Positions 22,265 to 32,858 of a stretch of DNA of 64,000 nt are shown here, piece after piece (within the stretch, counting starts at the first letter, position 1; each line of letters opens with the position of its first letter). A program made the position numbers and the translations under genes. This stretch comes from Flectonema sp. DT1601 (taxonomy: Eukaryota > Euglenozoa > Diplonemea > Diplonemida > Diplonemidae), in assembly GCA_964019425.1 (NCBI GenBank), contig OZ025790.1, positions 992,001 to 1,056,000 of the forward strand, written 5' to 3'. A model generated the notes under the pieces. That model did not search any database. It saw only the letters and a program-made list of their open reading frames with translations, and was not told where the DNA came from.

Positions 22265-25200
22265 CTACAATTTAGTGATTTGGCGAGCTGGGACGCCCTC
22301 AGAGTGGGAACCGTCGTACCACTTGATGTTGTAAGTTCCGTCGGCAGCCTGAGCAAAGACTTCACCATCATACTCAGCTCCATCAATGTACTGCGCACGA
22401 ACTCTTTCTCCTGGAATGAAAGTCTCAGGGATGTATGAACTGCTGTAGCTGGTAGCATCATAGCTTGATCCACTTCTGTAAGAGTCGTAGTACGATGGGT
22501 CCTGTCTTGCAGCAACTGGTGGTGGCTGTTCTCTCTTGTAGTGCTCCTCCTTAGTCTTGTTCTTCTTTTTCTTCATGCAGCAGTAAGCAGCGATCAACAA
22601 ACAGCAGCACAACAGAACTCCGAGTGCGACCAATAACCAAACCCAGTAAGGGATGTCATCATCAGAACTTGGAGCACTAGTTGCAACTGTTGGTGGAATA
22701 TCTGCAACCTCTGGAGTAAGTGCGACATTAGTTCCAGTGATAATTGGAACTCCAAAGTTAGTGAAATCACAGTTGGTTCCTGTAGTCTGACACTGAGTGA
22801 TGGCATTGTTTAAAGTAGCCTGAGTGGTCTCTCTCTCCATCATTTTCTGAGCACTACCGTCAACCTGGTTAGAAACAACATCAAAGTCGACAATAATATC
22901 CTGAGCAACGTTCTGTAAGATGCTGACAAGATCACTGGCTCTGAACACGTTGGTACATCCTGCCGCCAAACGCAGCTGGTGAGTAGTAGGGCATTGAAGT
23001 TGGCTAAGATCAGTGGCTCCAGTAGCAGGCGCTGGGCAAGCTGCTGGAGGACAGATGTACTTCACAGAGATTCCAAGAAGTGCAATAGTGTTCGCTCTCG
23101 CGGTAGTCGCCAACACGGCCCGACCAAAGTTAACAGACGAGAACTGATTGATGGTGTTTCCTACGCGGGCTCTCAACCATCTGTTGTTGATTCTCGCGAC
23201 GTTAATGACGTAGTTGTAAGTAGTTCCAACATTAGTTCCAACGTTAGAAGTAGTACAAGTAACAGTTGTTGTTCCTGGTGTCGCTCCAGATGTGAAGGCC
23301 AACACTCCTGCTGGTGAGATAGTTGGTGCCACAGCGAACAAGTTCGGGTTCTGTGGAGTGCAGGCAGTGGTAGTCCCGGTAGGTGATGGCAAGTTAGTAA
23401 GGAAAGCTGCCTGGTATGGAGTGTTAATATCAACAGTGATTGGCGAAGTGAACAAACAGCTTCCAGTAACACTTCCACAAGGAAGGGCTGTAACACCTCC
23501 ATTGAAGTTTACAGTAAACTGAACAGTCTTAGTCAATGATGGAACACCGTTATCAGTAATACTGCAGGTAACGATACTACTTCCAACAGTAGTAGCCGCT
23601 GCTCTGGTGAACGCGAGAGCAGCAGTGGCAAGAGTTCTGTCAATAGAAAGAGATGGTTGGATAGCAAACAACTGAGGGTTAGTAGCAGTGCAAGTTGGAG
23701 TCAAAGTCTGAATTGCCTCTGGGCCAGTAACCTGAGTTAAGAAGGATGGGACAGACACAACTGTGGTACCAGCAGGAACATTCACAATTGCGTTTGGAAT
23801 AGTTGCAGTTGGAACAATGTTAGCTGGTGCAACAAGACACACATGAGTCCAAGTATTTGTTGTCGGGTTCCAGAAAGGTGTTGGACTTCCTGCAACGGCA
23901 CAAGTACAGAAACCAGGTGGCGCTGCACCAACTGGGCAGCTGACAGCATTACAAATACCGTTAGTCATAATGTAACCATTGTTGCAAGTACAAACTCCGT
24001 TAATAAGAACTGCGTTGAGAGGACAAGTTACGGTACTGCAGACGTGAGTCCATGACAGAGTAACAGAGTTCCAAACAGGTGTTGGAGTGTTGTTTGGACA
24101 GGCACAGATTCCAACAGGAGATGCACCAGTTGGACAGCTTACGGCGTTACAAATGGTGTTAGCAGTGTTCATTCTGTATCCGTTGTTGCAGAGGCATGCG
24201 CCATTCACCAGTAGTGAGTTGACTGGGCAAGTAACCGTACTGCAGACGTGAGTCCACGACAGAGTAACAGCGTTCCAAATTGGTGCTGGGTTGTTGTTTG
24301 GGCAAGCGCATGTTCCAATTGGAGATGCTCCAGCAGGGCAAGTCACAGGAGTACAAACGCTGTTAACACTTCTGTATCCATTGTTGCAGAGACACACTCC
24401 GTTAACCAATCGAGAGTTGATAGCGCATCCAGTTCCACAGACGTGAGTCCAGGCAGTTCCAGACCAAATTGGAGCTGGTGTACCAGATGTACAGGTACAG
24501 ATACCTGGTGGGGATGAACCAACCGGACAGTTAACTGCTGAGCATACGGTACCTATTAAAACGTATCCATTGTTGCAGACACAAATTCCATTTTGATTAG
24601 CGAATGAATTAGCCCCACATTGCTGACCAACAATACAAGCATGAGTCCAGGCACCAAGTGCTGCATCCCATGCAGGTGTACCTCTAAATCCTGAATCGCA
24701 TGTGCAAAGAGGTGGGTTGATAGCATTTGTTGGGCAGGTGGTAATAGTACACGTGTGAGTCCAAGCAGTTCCAGAGAAAACAGGAGTTCCCGTGTACCCA
24801 GCATTACAAGTGCACACACCAGGTGGTGAAGCGTTAGCTGGACAGTCAGTCTGAGTACAGGTGTGAGTCCATGAGTTGGTCGCTGCATTCCATTCTGGAG
24901 TACCAACAAAACCATTGTCGCATATACATCCAATTCCTGTAGCGTTAAGTGGGCATGGTACAGCTGTTTTATTTTAATTTGTTTGCCCACCTAATATATC
25001 ACACACGAATCAATATCGAACCACAAAACCCAAAGTTAGATAATTACATACGACTACAGCCAGTGTACTCAAACTCTCCATTGCTTACAGGACAGATAAT
25101 AGTTGGTGTCGCGGTTTGGGAGAATCCAACGTTGCAAGAAACCAGACCACACTGTGGAGATCTAACACAGGTTGGTGCAGCTACACTGTACCCATCAACC

Positions 25201-28200
25201 ATGTTACTGATTGGAGGATTGCAAGTTTTAGCTGTGATTGATTTAGTTATAAGATTTAATGATAAGATAATGAAGGCGGAACACATTTAGAATTGTTTTG
25301 TTTGTTTTTGTTCTCTCAGTTTTATCTCAGATCAGACCCCGCAAAAAGAAAAAAAATGAAGGGGGGAAAAAAACAGAAAAATAACATACAACGACATCCA
25401 GTTGCGGTGAATTCCGCTCCAGGGATGAGACAAGCAATCGCTGGTGTTCCAGTAGAGTCGAATCCTCTTGCGCAAGCAATAGCCCCACATTCAGTAACAG
25501 TTGTACAAGTGATTGGTCCAGCAAAGGTAACCTGTGCAATCCCATCGGCACCTGGAGCGGTACAAACGTTTGGAACACATCCATTTCCGGTTAGGATTCC
25601 ACCGTCAGTGTTGCAAGAAACAGTTGGAACACCACCTCCATTATTAAATCCTGGTCCACAAGTAACGGCTCCACATGTTGTCACAGAAGTACAAGGGTTT
25701 GATGCAGTGAGGTAGTTCAATACACTAGCAGACATACAAACATTCTCAAGGCATCCAGTAGCAGTAAATAATCCACCATCAGCCAAACACAATAACTGCG
25801 CAACCGGATCTGGGTGGAATCCTGCGGAACACGCAACAGGGTTACAACGACTTACTGAAGTACAAGCAGTTCCTCCAGCAATAATGTATTCAGGAAACTG
25901 TCCTGCAGTGAGGGCCTGACACACGTTCTCTGTTGTTGGAGTTTTTTAGTTTTTTTTCAACTTATAAGACCGTAATTATATAAAGCAACTTGATACTGGC
26001 CAAAACCAAATTAAGGTTCGGTCAAATCTGGTTGACATGTAAAAAGACCAACAGTTAAACCCCCACATGTGCTGTTAGATATGGGGATTCGGAGACCACG
26101 TAATACAGGCTGAGTGCCCATGCCCTGTAGGTACGCCCGGAGGTAAAAAGAGTACTTATGAAGAACTAAAGTAACAGCAATTTGAATACAACTATAAATA
26201 CAGAGGGGAGTAATTCATACCCTGACAGCAATTTCCTTCGTTACAAATACCGCAGGATGGTACCGGTGACACTGCGTTGGTACCTGCAGGACAAACAATG
26301 TTACCGCAGGTTGTTGATAGACAACAAAGAGCAGTAGTACACGAAGTGATAGTGTTATCTCCACAGGCGGTACTTCCCTGGTTAGGGGCATCAATGAATC
26401 CAGCTTGCTGACATCCAGTGAAACCAGTGTTGTCACAGAGAGCAAGACAACAAGTAGCCTGGTCACATCCTGCAATTGGACATTCAATTGTTGATGGTGT
26501 TCCTCTCAACGAGAATCCAGTGGCTGGACAGGAGAATGCAGTGTTGTCACATGTTTCTGTGTTTGTTTTGTTTGGTTTGCTGATTACAACAAAAAAAAAA
26601 AAAAAAAAAAAAAAAAAATCGCTACAAGTCTGCACACTGACTTAGCCACTCTGTTAAACAATTAGTTAACAACAGTCAGTTTGGTGAAGAATAAATAAAA
26701 ATAAAACTCGCAACCAACTTCCTGTAGAGATTCCGAGCGCAACATCAACTACCATTCAAACACTTTACCAAACAACAAAAAGTACATACGACGACAGCAA
26801 ACTGCGGTAGTGCAGTCATTGGCAACATTACCAGAGGTACCCGGGCAGATAATGTTTTCAGGATTGTCAGCAAGCTTGAATCCAGGGTTGTTAAGACATT
26901 GAGTAAAGGAACTGTGTGCACAGGTAAGTTCACAGGTGTGAGTCCAGGCTCTGATAGTTCTATCGAAGTTAGTATTTCCTCCACCAGTAACACGGTATCC
27001 ACCATCACAGTTGCAGGTACCAGGTGGACTTGCGTTTGCTGGGCAGTCTGCTGCAATGCATCCAGGGTTGAAAGAAAATGGACCTCCATTGTTTTGACAC
27101 TGAATGACTGGTGTTCCAGTGTATCCATCAGCACATGTTACAGGCACGCATGCTGCGACAGTAGTGCACTGATCACCAGCCATTCCACCGTATACGTGGG
27201 CAGGGAAGCTGGTTCCTGGTGGAGTGCAGGTGTTCTCAACACAGCAGTCAGATTGCTGACAGGCAGGACATCCCATAGCGTTACATCCTCCAGTTCCAGT
27301 ACAGGCGGTGCCGGCTGGGTTTGCAACTAGGGATCCAACATTCTGATCACATCCTGCAAAGAAAGTGTTAGAACATTGACCGGTGCAAGTGTGAACCCAG
27401 GCGGTGGCAGTCGCATCCCAATCAGCAGTACCAGTAAATCCACTCATACATTGACAAGATGGTGGGTTCAGAGTGGCGTCAGTTGATGGCGTGGTCGAGT
27501 CCGCTGGACAGGCAGCGGCGTCACAACAGTCAACATCATTGCATCCATTCATAACGTCACAAACAGTTGTCATAACAGCTTTTGGAATGTAACCAGTTCC
27601 ACAGCTGTGAAGGGCACAAGTTCTCTGACAGGCAGGGTCCGTAGTCAGATTTGGTGGATCTCCCTGATTAGCAGTAGATGGGCAAGTCACTGTTCCCATA
27701 CCCACGGTGTATCCAGTGTCACATGTCAAGGTACAAGTGTTTCCAGTTACAGTTCCTAATGAACCACACCCTGGGGCAGCAGCGAGCTCACCAGGCTGGA
27801 GGGTGTATGAGGCGCAGGTGTTTTCTGTACACATGATGTTTTCCATTGGTGCTGCTCCGTCAGCAAGGTTGTTTGGACAATCAAGTTGACCAGCAACACC
27901 AGTGTAACCTGCAGCACATGCAAGTGTGCAACTTGGAAGGGTAGCTTGTCTGAGGATCTGTGGATTGACACATCCGTTGCTCGTTCCTCCAGTGATACCA
28001 ACACCGTAGTTGTATGCAGCGCAAACTTTTTCCGTGCAAGTAAGTGGGGTTGTGCTCTGTCTGGTGGTAGCGAAGTCACAAGTAACTACACCAGTAGCGT
28101 CATTGTAACCAGGAGCGCACTTCACGTTGCAAGTCACATCGTTGATGTTCAAAACATCATTTCCAACACATCCGTCGGTGTCACCAGAAACAATGCTAGC

Positions 28201-29274
28201 TGGGGCAGTTGGAAAGATGTAAGGATTGCATTCGATCAAAGTACAAGTTCCAGAGTAAGCGGTACCCGTGTAGGTAATAGCACCTGTGTAACCAGCATCA
28301 CAAACACAGTTTGTGAGAGTCACCTGAGTAGAGAATGGAGGACAGTCGACAGGGACGCAAGCAGTAATTGAGAGGTCCGGGACAACTCCTCCAGCAGTGT
28401 TGGTACACTCGAACCTACCAGTCTGCGCCTGGTAACCAGCACTCTGATCACACATAACATCACAAGCCGGGTCACTAATAACAGACAAAGTTACAGTGGT
28501 ACCACACTGGTCATTGTTCACTGGATCTCCAATGAGACCAGCAACTGGTGAAGCCATTACCAAGTCAACGTCAGTGCAAACGTTTTCTGTGCAAGTGTCA
28601 GTAATCATTGCAGTTCCACCAGGTGCTGCACAAGTAACTGATAAGGGTAAGTTCATACAAGTGTATCCAACGACTTGAGTTACTGAACAGGTTGGACTAA
28701 AAGGATCGACAGAGACTAATGGACCACTACAATCACTACCATCTGAACCAGGAGTTGTAGTAGTTACGAGTTGACCAACAACGTTACCGAGAGGACAATT
28801 TGGGTTACAGTTAACAGCTGGGGCAACAGCACCGGCATCACAAGTTGCTTCACAGTTAGCGACACTGCAACTTTCTCCTGTCGGGCAAGTGTATACTCCA
28901 GTCTCTCCGAATTTGTGTGTTGGTGAGATAGTAGCAGTACCAGTATTTGGAGTACAATCTAATGGAGTTAAGGTAGTTGTTGTGTAAGTGTAGGTTCCCA
29001 TATTACAAGTTGCAACAATAGTGTTACCATACGCAGTTCCCGCCATGTTTGAGAACGTGCAGGTGTCTCCTGAAACGGTCGTTCCCGAAGTCTGACAGTC
29101 AACAGCATTACCGGAACTCGCTACAACGTCAATGATACCACCTCCAAAAGCGTTACCGACAGTAAGTCCTGTAAACCGGTTCGTACCAGCGTTGATTACT
29201 ATCGTGTTAAACGCACAATTTTGGGCATTCACCAAGGACAGCACTGCTACCAGTGCAACCAACCTAAGCGACAT
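22265..29274 (-). CDS. Giant Cys-rich type I membrane protein with Tudor-like cytoplasmic end (five exons)
   Basis: Exons 29274-26790, 26556-26221, 25929-25390, 25231-25052 and 24963-22265 give 6240 coding bases, about 2079 residues. All four introns are phase 1 with GTATGT or GTATGA donors. MSLRLVALVAVLSLVNAQN is a signal peptide. Exons 1 to 4 encode CCP/EGF-like Cys modules (pattern ENTC...C.L.C..GY.G...C). Exon 5 starts with about six tandem modules of CP.GASP.G.C.CPNN..P.WN....WTHVC, then two cadherin-like beta domains (about 1560-1780), a membrane-proximal domain, a membrane helix (about 1953-1975) and a 104-residue cytoplasmic tail. The tail ends in GERVRAQYIDGAEYDGEVF...GTYNIKWYDGS (about 2029-2079), which matches the Tudor/Agenet pattern. 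The extracellular part suggests adhesion or surface recognition. A Tudor-like domain on a membrane tail is unusual. The upstream in-frame ATG at 29358 is rejected because an acceptor and the signal peptide favour 29274. Confidence 0.9.
24964..25051 (-). other. Intron 4 of the giant Cys-rich protein gene (88 nt, phase 1)
   Basis: The donor is AGTC|GTATGTAATT and the acceptor AATAAAACAG|CTGTACC. Removal joins C-S to P-V-P-C-P-L-N and keeps the frame. Confidence 0.8.
25232..25389 (-). other. Intron 3 of the giant Cys-rich protein gene (158 nt, phase 1)
   Basis: The donor is CGTT|GTATGTTATT and the acceptor TAAATCAATCACAG|CTAAAAC. Removal gives ATGCRSKTCNPP in frame. Confidence 0.85.
25930..26220 (-). 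other. Intron 2 of the giant Cys-rich protein gene (291 nt, phase 1), hosting a dispersed repeat
   Basis: The donor is CAGG|GTATGAATTA and the acceptor ACTCCAACAACAG|AGAACG. Removal restores the recurrent ENVC module start. Its middle (25978-26140) is a copy of the dispersed ~150-bp repeat, lying antisense to the gene. Confidence 0.85.
25978..26140 (+). repeat. Dispersed ~150-bp repeat, copy 4 (inside an intron)
   Basis: It runs from TATAAAGCAACTTGATACTG through GGTTCGGTCAAATCTGGTTG, GACCAACAGTT, CACATGTGCTGT and TATGGGGATTCGG to CCACGTAATACAGGCTGAG. It matches the copies at 1, 11664 and 14068. Its place in an intron shows insertion into, or birth of, intronic sequence. Confidence 0.75.
26557..26789 (-). 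other. Intron 1 of the giant Cys-rich protein gene (233 nt, phase 1)
   Basis: The donor is CGTC|GTATGTACTT and the acceptor CAAACAAACACAG|AAACATG, after a long T-run on the coding strand. Removal gives CCRQTCDNTAFSC in frame. Confidence 0.85.
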
Positions 29275-29452
29275 ATTTATGTTTTGTTCGGTTGGGTTGT
29301 TTTTGATCTGTAATAATAAAGTTACATAAAATATATTCAATTTCATCAGGTTTATCATTCAGTTCCGCCTGTAAATCCTTAATCTTCTCCTCCAAGTTCG
29401 CCTTTTCATCCTTCGCATAATTCATGACCCGAGCTTCCCTTGCCAACCGCAT
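29264..29452 (-). CDS. Short coiled-coil ORF just upstream of the giant gene, uncertain
   Basis: A 62-codon frame beginning MRLAREARVMNYAKDEKANL, followed by EEKIKDLQAELNDKPDE. The first 40 residues are charged heptad-like sequence with normal codon variety, unlike the homopolymer frames nearby; the rest reads through the 5' UTR of the giant gene. An acceptor (TTTTTTCCCGAACAG) lies four bases before the ATG. The TIR element at 29481-30244 begins 23 bases further upstream. It may be a last exon cut off from an upstream gene by that insertion, a small separate gene, or an upstream ORF. I do not recognise it. Confidence 0.3.
   Translation of the reverse strand: MRLAREARVMNYAKDEKANLEEKIKDLQAELNDKPDEIEYILCNFIITDQKQPNRTKHKYVA
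29308..29322 (-). promoter_or_regulatory. Putative 3' splice acceptor upstream of the giant gene
   Basis: The minus strand reads TTTATTATTACAG, 33 bases before the ATG at 29274. It can serve trans-splicing or a 5' UTR intron. Confidence 0.45.
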
Positions 29453-29480
29453 TTTCTGTTCGGGAAAAAATAGGTTTAAT

Positions 29481-30244
29481 CATAGATGGAAGTGCCCTCC
29501 AAATTTGGAGGGCGCCCGGTGAAAATCAGCCACAAAAATTTGTAGGGCCAAAATAGGGCCATTGTAGGGCCAAAATAGGGCGCTGGAGGGCGCATAGGGC
29601 GCTTTTTTAATTAAATTTAATATAATGCCGAGCTCCTTTTGACACGCCCCTGCCCTCAGCGAGGTCGAATCGCATCTCATTTGACTTTTCTCCGGTTCAC
29701 CCGATCAAATGCGTCTCTGGGATATCAGTTTACTTGCCACCAGTAAACTTCTTTTTTTTCTCACAAGGTACCGGCCTATTAACAGGTTAGCAGGAACGCA
29801 CTCTCCCTCCTCGAATCCCTCTATATTCGACTCGGTGCATTCTGCGGGCTAATCAGCTCCTTGTAAATCTGGGATGCATCGTCCACTGAAATGAGTTTCA
29901 GCTTCAGGGATTGCAGCAGGCTCCGGAAGCTCTCAAGGAGTGGCCCATTGTGTTTGCCATTGTTGACCGTCGAACCATGACCTGGAGGTCTCGGGTTCGA
30001 ACCCCGTGACACCCTTTTTTCTCTTTTTTCGAAAGACTGCCAAGCATGTCAAAAAAAAGAATTTTGGCTTCTGCGTCAAAATACTTGTGCGTTAGTGTAA
30101 GTCCCCGTCAATTTAGCTGTCTTAGTAATAAAAAAGGGGAAAAAAAGCGCCCTCCAAAAAAAAAAAATAATAATAATATTTATATTAAAAGTGCCCTACA
30201 AGCGCCCTACACGCCCTCCAAATTGTAGGGCACTTCCATCTATG
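29481..30244. mobile_element. 764-bp TIR element with subterminal TAGGGC/CCCTCC repeats
   Basis: The ends are CATAGATGGAAGTGCCCT and its inverted copy (one or two mismatches over about 33 bases), flanked by a perfect 6-bp direct repeat TTTAAT (29475-29480 and 30245-30250). Subterminal zones hold repeated GGAGGGC, TAGGGCC and GCCCTCC motifs on both sides. There is no transposase frame, so it is non-autonomous. An internal tRNA-like module with A and B boxes lies at 29936-30014. The element borders the coiled-coil ORF and the 5' end of the giant gene. Confidence 0.8.
29936..30014 (+). other. tRNA-like module (Pol III A/B boxes) inside the TIR element
   Basis: An A-box-like TGGCCCATTGT is at 29941 and a perfect B box GGTTCGAACCC at 29994-30004, followed by a T6 terminator at 30015. 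The T arm can fold (TCGGG-TTCGAAC-CCCGT), but acceptor pairing is poor, so it is not a functional tRNA. It resembles a tRNA-derived SINE head and shares TGGCCCA and GGGTTCGAACCC with the module at 43267-43341. Confidence 0.55.
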
Positions 30245-30249
30245 TTTAA

Positions 30250-30478
30250 TAATAATAAAATAAATAAAAGGATAAACAACATCACGATTTGCGAATGTGA
30301 AGGGAGATCCAACAAATATATGAAATCTAAAGACCTACAAACTAATTGCTATCGCCGTTACTTAGGTGAATTACCACCAACAGGTTCTCATGAAACATAT
30401 GATTGTGGTATCTGTAGTGGAAAGTATAGTAAATACAATGAAGATAAACACAGACAAAGTGACAAACATCAAAACTGA
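30250..30478 (+). pseudogene. Virus-like zinc-binding motif protein remnant
   Basis: The frame carries a CECEGR motif and a C..C...12...H...5..H finger (YDCGICSGKYSKYNEDKH). Short repeats of this kind are frequent in proteins of nucleocytoplasmic large DNA viruses and Polinton-like elements. I see no capsid, polymerase or integrase frame nearby, so only a small fossil piece is present; it looks broken and old. A cellular zinc-finger origin is possible. Confidence 0.35.
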
Positions 30479-31828
30479 CCGAACAAGGTTGCTGATTGTC
30501 CCTGCGGTGGGAGAATTAAGATGCAAGATTCCCAACTACAGACTTAGATACGAATAGACACTGCAAATGGTTCAAAGAGTTAGGACGATGAGGAATTAAA
30601 AATGAAAAATAATCAAAATGAGTTTGAGGGTATCACCTCATCTGTGTGAAGGAAGAATAAAGGTAAGGAGCAAGGAACAACAGGTAGCATCGGGAGTTGG
30701 GGGCAAAAAAGAGCAGCACTCTCGCGCGGCCATGCTTGAGGCCACGAGGCTCAGAGAATAGAAACAGGGATAATCCTGAAGACAGCTGTAGTGGTAGTGC
30801 CTCAAATAGCAGTGCCATAGATAGCAGCAGCGACATAGGGCAACATGCCCCATCCAAAAAGCCGTTCAAGGCACCACTTCAGAAGACCCAACCATACTCA
30901 CCAGCAGGGCATACAAGACTCTCTAGTACATGCAATATCAAGTGATGATGAGATTAGTTGAAGACTATCCTTTACACATACCTTAATGCGATCCATGTAC
31001 TCACCACGTTTGAACTTGAACAATATGAGCATCGTTGTCTCACTGTTGTTCTTAATGGCATCGAAGTCGGTTTGAATGACATATGGACTGGTGACTTTTG
31101 GCCACGGCCCTGTCAATCATGTTTTCCTTCTTTCGTCAAGTCATAACAAACAGAAGCGAGAGAGAGAAGATGTGTTTTGCTAACATCTTTCTTTTTCCAG
31201 GAAGTCTTACTGTGGGACTTCTCTTGTTGTAAAATTCCGTTCTGCCTGAGGGAATCCATAAACCGCGGTCTTTACACTGTTGCCAGTGTGTTTATGGCCT
31301 TCGTCGCTGCTGGAAGTCCCCTCACCGCTCTATGGCATCAACATGCCATAGAGCGGCAAGTGATTAATGGACCATAGCTGAGCCTTGGGAACTCAGATTG
31401 GGGTTTAGACTAAAAAAGTTATCGCCATGGCTTTCTTGTATCCGGTTCTTGTTGATAAGTCATTTGCATTTTTGTTCGATGAAACACATGGTGATGACAT
31501 AATAGATAACAACTCAAATCAACGATAAACTTCCTGAATTTAAAACCTTCTCGATTCTTCTCAAGATAGAAGAAACAAATCTAAGACTATTTTTAAGTGC
31601 CTCCGGAAGAGGAGGGCTGTTTTTCAGACTAAGGAAAGACCACCCCATGAACCAGATCTTAAGTGTGATCTGGCTGGGGAGAATGGACTTAAAAACGTCC
31701 ATATTAGCGCAGGAAAGTGTAAAGAGCACTTATGGAATAGCCCTGTGTAGGGGAAATTATGGAGTACGGGTAGAGAACGCCTGTAGGGAACAGGTACGAA
31801 AAAGTATTGGGGTGAAGTCCCTAGGATA
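30479..31828. other. Unassigned region
   Basis: No recognised gene. Short frames of 60-90 codons exist at 30697-30945 plus, 30898-31116 minus and 31647-31910 plus, but none has a recognisable motif. The sequence is less AT-rich than the gene spacers and has few homopolymers, so it may be relics of mobile DNA. It contains a strong hairpin at 31325-31356. A segment at 31376-31412 (GCCTTGGGAACT then GATTGGGGTTTAGAC) recurs at 52099-52131. Confidence 0.5.
31325..31356. other. Perfect 14-bp inverted repeat (hairpin)
   Basis: CCGCTCTATGGCAT, a CAAC loop, then ATGCCATAGAGCGG. The 28 paired bases have no mismatch, rare in surrounding random sequence. It could be a cruciform, a dimer binding site or the end of an RNA. 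Confidence 0.85.
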
Positions 31829-31941
31829 CTGTAAAGGGAAATATTCTTGCGGGGAAATATTCCCGCGGGGAAATATTCTCGCGGATTTGGGGATTTTTTT
31901 TTTTAAGTAATTATTCAGTGCAGTAATATTTCCAGTTGCAG
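31829..31941. mobile_element. Short, diverged copy of the TA-flanked MITE
   Basis: The right end (CAGTAATATTTCCAGTTGCAG, flanked by TA) is almost identical to the MITEs at 33240-33539 and 35934-36263. The left end CTGTAAAGGGAAATATTC is a degenerate match to CTGCAACTGGAAATATTACT and is also preceded by TA. The interior is reduced to GGGGAAATATTC repeats. Confidence 0.6.
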
Positions 31942-31943
31942 TA

Positions 31944-32491
31944 ACATTGTTTATTCTTTTTTTTTTTTTTTTTTTTTATATTCTTTTTTATTTATTTTAA
32001 AAAAAATACAATCAGTTTAGCGTCCTGACCAGGACGGAAAATAGAAAGTGAACGACATAGTCGATCGATAAAAAGACAATGATAACATTGTTTATTCTTT
32101 TTTTTTTTTTTTTTTTTTATATTCTTTTTTATTTATTTTAAAAAAAATACAATCAGTTTAGCGTCCTGACCAGGACGGAAAATAGAAAGTGAACGACATA
32201 GTCGATCGATAAAAAGACAATGATAACATTGTTTATTCTTTTTTTTTTTTTTAATTCTTTTTTTTTTTTTTTAAAGAAAAAACAATCAGTTTAGCGTCTT
32301 GACCAGGACGGAAAATAGAAAGTAATCGACAAAGTCGATCGATAAAAAAAAACAATGATAACATTGTTTATTCTTTTTTTTTTTATATACCATAGATGGT
32401 ATATAAAAAAAAAAACAATCAGTTTAGCGTCTTGACCAGGACGGAAAATAGAAAGTGATCGACATAGTCGATCGATAAAAAAAACGATGAT
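31944..32491 (+). repeat. Satellite array, block 1 (plus orientation, four units)
   Basis: Units of 110-145 bp run AACATTGTTTATTC, T-rich tract, AATCAGTTTAGCGTC(C/T)TGACC, AGGACGGAAAATAGAAAGT, (A/G)ATCGACATAGTCGATCGAT, A-run, AACAATGAT. Each unit has three palindromes: AACAATG/CATTGTT, GTCCTG/CAGGAC and ATCGAC/GTCGAT. The block continues after the transposon at 34915. Confidence 0.9.
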
Positions 32492-32858
32492 AACATTGAG
32501 GCGATCGGCAGGGTGGAGGTGTTCACGATTTTTCACTTTGCTACACGAAAATTCACGATTTTTCACGATTTTTCACGATTTTTCACTTAATTTTTTGCTG
32601 CTTTCTGGTAGTGAAATCCCGTGAAAATGTGTGAAAATGTGTGAAAATGTGTGAATTCTAGTGAAAAAAGTGAGTGATATCCAGATGGTACCGTTGGTGC
32701 TGGTGTGCTGTGCAATGTCAAACCTGTTCAGTTTGCCATACATGTCACTTTGACAACTAAATGGGCATCGCTTGTGCCCAGTGACCCATCACCCTTCCTG
32801 ACCATCGCTTGTGGTGAGGTTCCGGACTTTGGACCGGCGCATCGCGTGTGCGGTGGGT

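Noticed and set aside
29950-30014. Functional tRNA gene in the 29481-30244 element
   Set aside because: The B box is perfect, but the acceptor ends do not pair and the anticodon arm is not formed.
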